A stretch of DNA of 64,000 nt from Amphirosellinia nigrospora. Its lineage: Eukaryota; Ascomycota; Sordariomycetes; Xylariales; Xylariaceae. The number at the start of each line of letters is the position of its first letter. The stretch's first letter is position 1. Positions 60,066 through 64,000 of this stretch are shown piece after piece. A program made the translations under genes and the position numbers. Location of the stretch: positions 11,071,569-11,135,568 of the forward strand of contig SCHM01000002.1 in the NCBI GenBank assembly GCA_004123355.1. Reading direction: 5' to 3'. The notes beneath the pieces are model-generated. The model saw nothing but the letters and a program-made list of their open reading frames with translations. It was not told the origin of the DNA and made no database searches.

Positions 60066-63000
60066 TTAGATAGTAGCCTCGTTACCTTCGCTAGCAGGCT
60101 TCGGAGCTAGTCTTTCCGCTTCTTTCTCGCCATCCTTGCTCGACGACGCTTCCTTTGGAGCAGCATCATCATTGGAAGCCTTCTTGGTTTCTTTATTGGC
60201 CCCTTCGACGTCTGGATGGGGGGTGCGACACCAGCAACTGCCAGCTCCTCCGGAACGAGGACTTCATTACCGTCCGCATCAATCACGCGCGTTCTCGTTT
60301 CATATCTTGTTTTGAACTCTACCTTCCCTTCCAGCGCCTTTACTTGCTCTTCATTAAGAAGGTTGCCATCCTGGTCTCGGTACTCGACCTTTTCCTCGCG
60401 GGCCAAGACCTTCTGCCCCTGGGGTTCGAACTTGGGGGCCCCAGAAATCACCCCGTTTGATGACTCTTTGTCGTTTACTGCTGCAGGAACCGGTTTCTCA
60501 TTGTTCGCGGCAGCGGGCTGGGAGCTGGGAATGGGGTTCGAGTCGATTGCGGAGTATGCGTCGTACTGTAGAAATGAATGCATCAGTCTAAGCCCGAGGC
60601 AATAAGGATAAAGCGAACTTAATACCGGCTCCATATAGAAAACCGCCCATCTTAACCCCTTTGTCTCGATGGCATGCCTTGAGGAGGGACACTTACACTT
60701 TCTAAGAAGGTATTGCAATCCCAATCCCAAGTGTCAAACAGCTTGACTCGTTGGCATTCTGATTTTGTCCAGGCATTTCCATAAGATAGTGGAGCATATA
60801 GGGCAAAAACGATTGCGGAGATAGCCAGGAATGCAATCACTCCAGCTTTGTTGACGAGAGGATTCTCGCGAACACCGGGAATGGCAAAACGAGCTGTGAG
60901 GAAATCATAAGTCTGGCAAAGCGCCAGCACGGCAAAGAATAAAGCTGGGAAATAGTGGTGTAGGAAAAGCTGGCGTCCCATGAGGAAGAATGGGAAATAG
61001 TGGAATGCCCAGCCAAGCACCCACGTTCCAACTTCATAGTCGAAACGCTTGAACGTGGTATTTGAATAGTCATTATAGTTCCGCTGCCAGCGAAGAACAG
61101 TGATACCTTGACTATCACATATACTACCACGGCAAGAGTGGAGGACCACCAGATAACGGGGTTGCCAATAAGGTAGATCTGGCGATTGGCCTTCCCCAGA
61201 AATTAATACCCCGACGAAGGATGGCCAAGACTCGGGGCGGGAATCCCAGGCGTGCGACTCGACTAGGCCAGCATTGGTCCTCCACATCACTTTTTGTAAT
61301 TCCCAGAACTTGCCAAAAAATCCAGGGTTGACATAGTTGACCTTCTCAGCATCACTGGGGAGCGCAGGATGCAAATTAGACTCTATATACCAAAGGCTGT
61401 TTGGGACTGTGCCACCCTTGGCGCACGTGACCTCTTGCTGTTCGGACGCCCATTCAGGAAGTTTAACCTTGTGGGAGAAGAGAACGCAGCCTGTCATGAT
61501 GTGGACAAGTCTGAATTTTGTCTGAAGGGTTCTGAGTCTTTGCCGCGCTACACCCGAGGCGGACTCTTTCTTGACAATCTCAACACGGAATAAATCGTTG
61601 GCATCGCCGGGAAATCCCTCGTACCCATAGGCTGAAACCTCATTCTGCCACTCCTGCTCACTGACTGGCGGGCGCACATCATGGGTGAAGGCGACGGTGT
61701 GTCGGCTGTGGTAAAGTCGAATGACATCTCCGTTCTTGATGTAATTCTCCGTAAAATTCTGCACGTTGTCCAGACGTGAGTCCATTGATTTCAACGCCGT
61801 TCACATCCAAGGGCTGGGTCTGATTTTCCATCAACCAGATGTTGTTCTCGTCCTTATGGGGATACAGGTAATCTGTTGTTGCTGGCTGCCGGTCGGATAC
61901 ATTAAGGGTGAGAATGAAGGTATCCTCCTTGCGTATTGACGTGGCGGATGGTTACGCGACTTCCAAAAGCGACGTCAGCCGCGACATCTTGCATACCTTT
62001 GCTATTTAGTGTGGCTTGGAACTCGGAACTCATGAATCCATCGCCGTCGCCGGGTTAGATAGGATTACGAAGTGTATAGCAAACATAGCCATGTAGAAAG
62101 ACACTGGGATGATAATCAAGCAGAAAGCACGGGCCAAAGTGCTTCGCGAAGAGGCGCATGGTCACCGTCTTAGTATCTCCCAAAAGAACCCATAGTTGCA
62201 GCAGAGTCAGGGATCCGACCCAAGCAATGGTGAACAAGCCAACCATTTGATGCTAACGGTAACGCCCAGTCCTAGACCGGTCATAACGAGCCACCACCAA
62301 CTGATATCGAATGCTTTTGTAGGACCTTGTTCATGCTGGTTCGTGAACGAAGTGAAGGCCAAAGCTGTGAAGGCGGTTGCGACAACGAGCGGAGAGTCGA
62401 GTAGAATTAGGCGGGCTTGGGTGAGAAGACCTTTTCTAAGAGGAGACGGCATGTTAATACGTAGGTAGAGAAGATAAAGTATATAGACCTACCAAAGATG
62501 ATGAGGGAGGCGCCGAGAGCCGAGGTAGCAGTGCGACACCAACCTTCAGTGTCAAAAGGTGATGGGCACCAAGAGATTCCACAGATAGCTGGGAACAGAC
62601 GCATGGATACATATGGGACACCCGGCTCTAGATAATCTTTGCCAATCTCCTTGAAGTCGAAGTCGCCGGTGAACCCGGCGAGCCAGCCAGCAAGAGCAAT
62701 TAGCATTTTGGCTAAGGGAGGATGGACATCCATGAAAAATTTGCCGTTTGTACTTCGTAGCGAAACCTCCGAAGCTATAAATGAAGACGTCATGTTAGTT
62801 TTTCCAAAACAGTAGGCAATAGGGGGAGTGTATGGTGCGTACTGGACCTCATCAAAGACTACGCTGGTAGGTTGGTAGATGCGGAAAAGCCGCACAACGG
62901 CTCCTATGATGGTCACAAGCAACATAACTTGATAGTCGGATACAGGGAGTAGGAAAACGTCGTTGTCCTCCACGCCATCCGACGTGAAGTCATCATGAGA

Positions 63001-63085
63001 CCTTTTTGCCTGTTTGGGTTTCGGACTTGGTGTTGGTGTAGCCGCCCTTTTCAGAGGGCGGCTTTGTCGAATTGGGTTTGCCCAT
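60066..63085 (-). CDS. pmtB: Dolichyl-phosphate-mannose protein O-mannosyltransferase, PMT1-type (PmtB)
   Basis: Transfers mannose from Dol-P-Man to Ser/Thr of secretory proteins in the ER membrane. Start MGKPNSTKPP at 63085. Diagnostic segments in order: RLFRIYQPTSVVFDEV (catalytic Asp-Glu; intron follows) joined to FGGFATKY, FFMDVHPPLAKMLIALAGWL, IGKDYLEPGVPYVSMRLFPA; a MIR region with SRVTIRHVNTQGGYLHSHP, YPHKDENNIW, VTGCVLFSHKV.. and QQEVTC; then NPGFFGKFWELQKVMWRTNA and FLHHYFPALFFAVLALCQ. The charged C-terminal tail (VEYRDQDGNLLNEEQVKALE) is characteristic of filamentous PMT1. At least eight one-base breaks are seen (for example ~62560, 62250, 62050, 61870, 61160, 61100 and a C6 run at 60218-60223), almost all lost bases. 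Correcting the last gives a stop at 60066. Subfamily assignment is moderate. Confidence 0.85.
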
Positions 63086-64000
63086 GCTGTGCCAAAATTA
63101 AGAGTTGTTGATTGGGGCAGGAGAAGGAAGAGGGTAAGATGTTGTTGTGGCCTCTTGGGAGTCCCAAATCTCGGCTGCGTCGCAGCTCTGGTGCAACACG
63201 CAAGACGCCTCCGGGTATTGGAGTACAGGCTCGGCAAGGAAATGAAATTGACGTATGGTTAACGAGAGTCAAGAAGTAAGTAGAATTGGCATTACAAGGA
63301 AACGTAGGATGATATGATATCCCAGGTAAGAAGAACAAGAACACTTGAAGAGAAACGAGGCGTGATGAAGAGGTTCCCTCGTATGCTAGCTGGGGCTGAG
63401 GTGGTTCGAAATCACGGTGAACAGATGTTCAAGGTTAATGGACGGATAAGGGGCGCGGGCTTGTGAATGACAAGGGCTAGCTGCTATTTGGAGCCGTCCC
63501 GTTGCTTTCCAGGGGCCGAGAGGTGATGCTACAGTGGCCTTATCGAGTTCTGGATTAGCGCGATGTCGTAGTGGTGGCGGGGCTTTTAGCTGGTGATGGC
63601 CTAGACTACCTGATACCTAGGTAGCTTTTACTTAGGTCAGGCTAGAACACCACTTGGAACCTTACCTAAGGTTAGGTACCTCTTAGGAGGCACCTAAACA
63701 CCGGTGGCGGTAGAAGGTTATTCCATTTCCGGTTGCGGACCCACCTGCATCCACATTCCAATGTTCCACCCAGGACTCGGTAATGCCAAGGCTGCAAATG
63801 CGCTAGCTAGATCTTCAGCGAAGCTCAAATCGCGACCGCGCCACCACGACCATTCTCAACGAACATTAGCCACCAACCCGTCGTTATCAACCACCACCCC
63901 ATTGTTGTTAATACAAGAACGCGCAAGGAGGGTCTGAGATTGCCGACAATATGGGCATCTACTAACGGCGATGCAGCTGCGGCTTTGGACGACATCAAGC
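63086..64000. other. Right-edge region, PMT promoter and possible partial exon
   Basis: The first part is the PMT upstream region. Palindromic CCTAGG and ACCTAAGGTTAGGT clusters lie at 63614-63690. From about 63830 a frame stays open to the edge (reads RTRKEGLRLPTIWASTNGD), which could be the 5' exon of a gene continuing outside, but I recognise no family. Confidence 0.35.

Noticed and set aside
434-63085. RIP (C-to-T mutation) as the cause of broken genes
   Set aside because: The breaks are indels and TA/CA bias is not evident; RIP would give transitions and nonsense codons.
63704-63937. Short plus-strand frame near the right edge as a gene
   Set aside because: Low complexity, no family signal and no splice partner visible in the window.

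Overview
The window is nuclear DNA of a filamentous ascomycete (Pezizomycotina, most likely a sordariomycete). The evidence is genes split by many 50-100 base GT-AG introns with CTAAC-type branch points, and typical lineage families: a HET-NACHT-ankyrin NLR, DUF1996 and DUF4048 proteins, a DNA-binding-domain-less fungal transcription-factor-like protein, PmtB-like mannosyltransferase, an STL1-like sugar porter and GFA proteins. About 20 protein genes are supported. I see no rRNA, tRNA, CRISPR array or intact transposon. Outer gene limits are given; introns and frame breaks lie inside them.

Layout. 0.4-7 kb: a single-pass membrane protein with a long cytoplasmic tail and a secreted DUF1996 protein, both minus strand. 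7-11.2 kb: a long gene-poor gap. 11.2-18 kb: an auxilin (Swa2-type clathrin uncoating factor) and a sugar transporter. 19-30 kb: a fungal protein kinase, an RFTS-domain protein resembling the heterochromatin factor Raf2, a Pus4/TruB tRNA pseudouridine synthase and a strikingly GC-rich FAD oxidoreductase. 31-38 kb: DUF4048 protein, short-chain dehydrogenase, and a fungal transcription-factor-like protein. 38.4-51.6 kb, the most accessory-looking part: an ATP-dependent DNA ligase (LIG4-like), a PAN-like membrane protein, a large HET-NACHT-ankyrin NLR with near-identical ankyrin repeats, and a retrotransposon-protease-like protein carrying a YGQP minisatellite. 52.7-64 kb: tandem GFA protein, two small Cys-rich zinc-binding-like proteins, a fungal-specific protein, and a PMT1-type O-mannosyltransferase.

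A window-wide observation dominates interpretation: many otherwise well conserved genes are interrupted by one-base frame breaks, mostly missing bases in short homopolymers (auxilin, Pus4, FAD oxidase, ligase, NLR, GFA, PMT and others), while neighbours such as the sugar transporter, kinase and SDR read cleanly. No nonsense substitutions are needed to explain them. I infer uncorrected sequencing indels rather than mass gene death, but the sequence alone cannot prove it.

The genes do not form one pathway. They are a mix of housekeeping functions (endocytosis, tRNA modification, protein O-mannosylation) and self/non-self recognition and accessory genes. The best candidate for unusual biology is the NLR at 44.9-49 kb with its recently duplicated ankyrin units.
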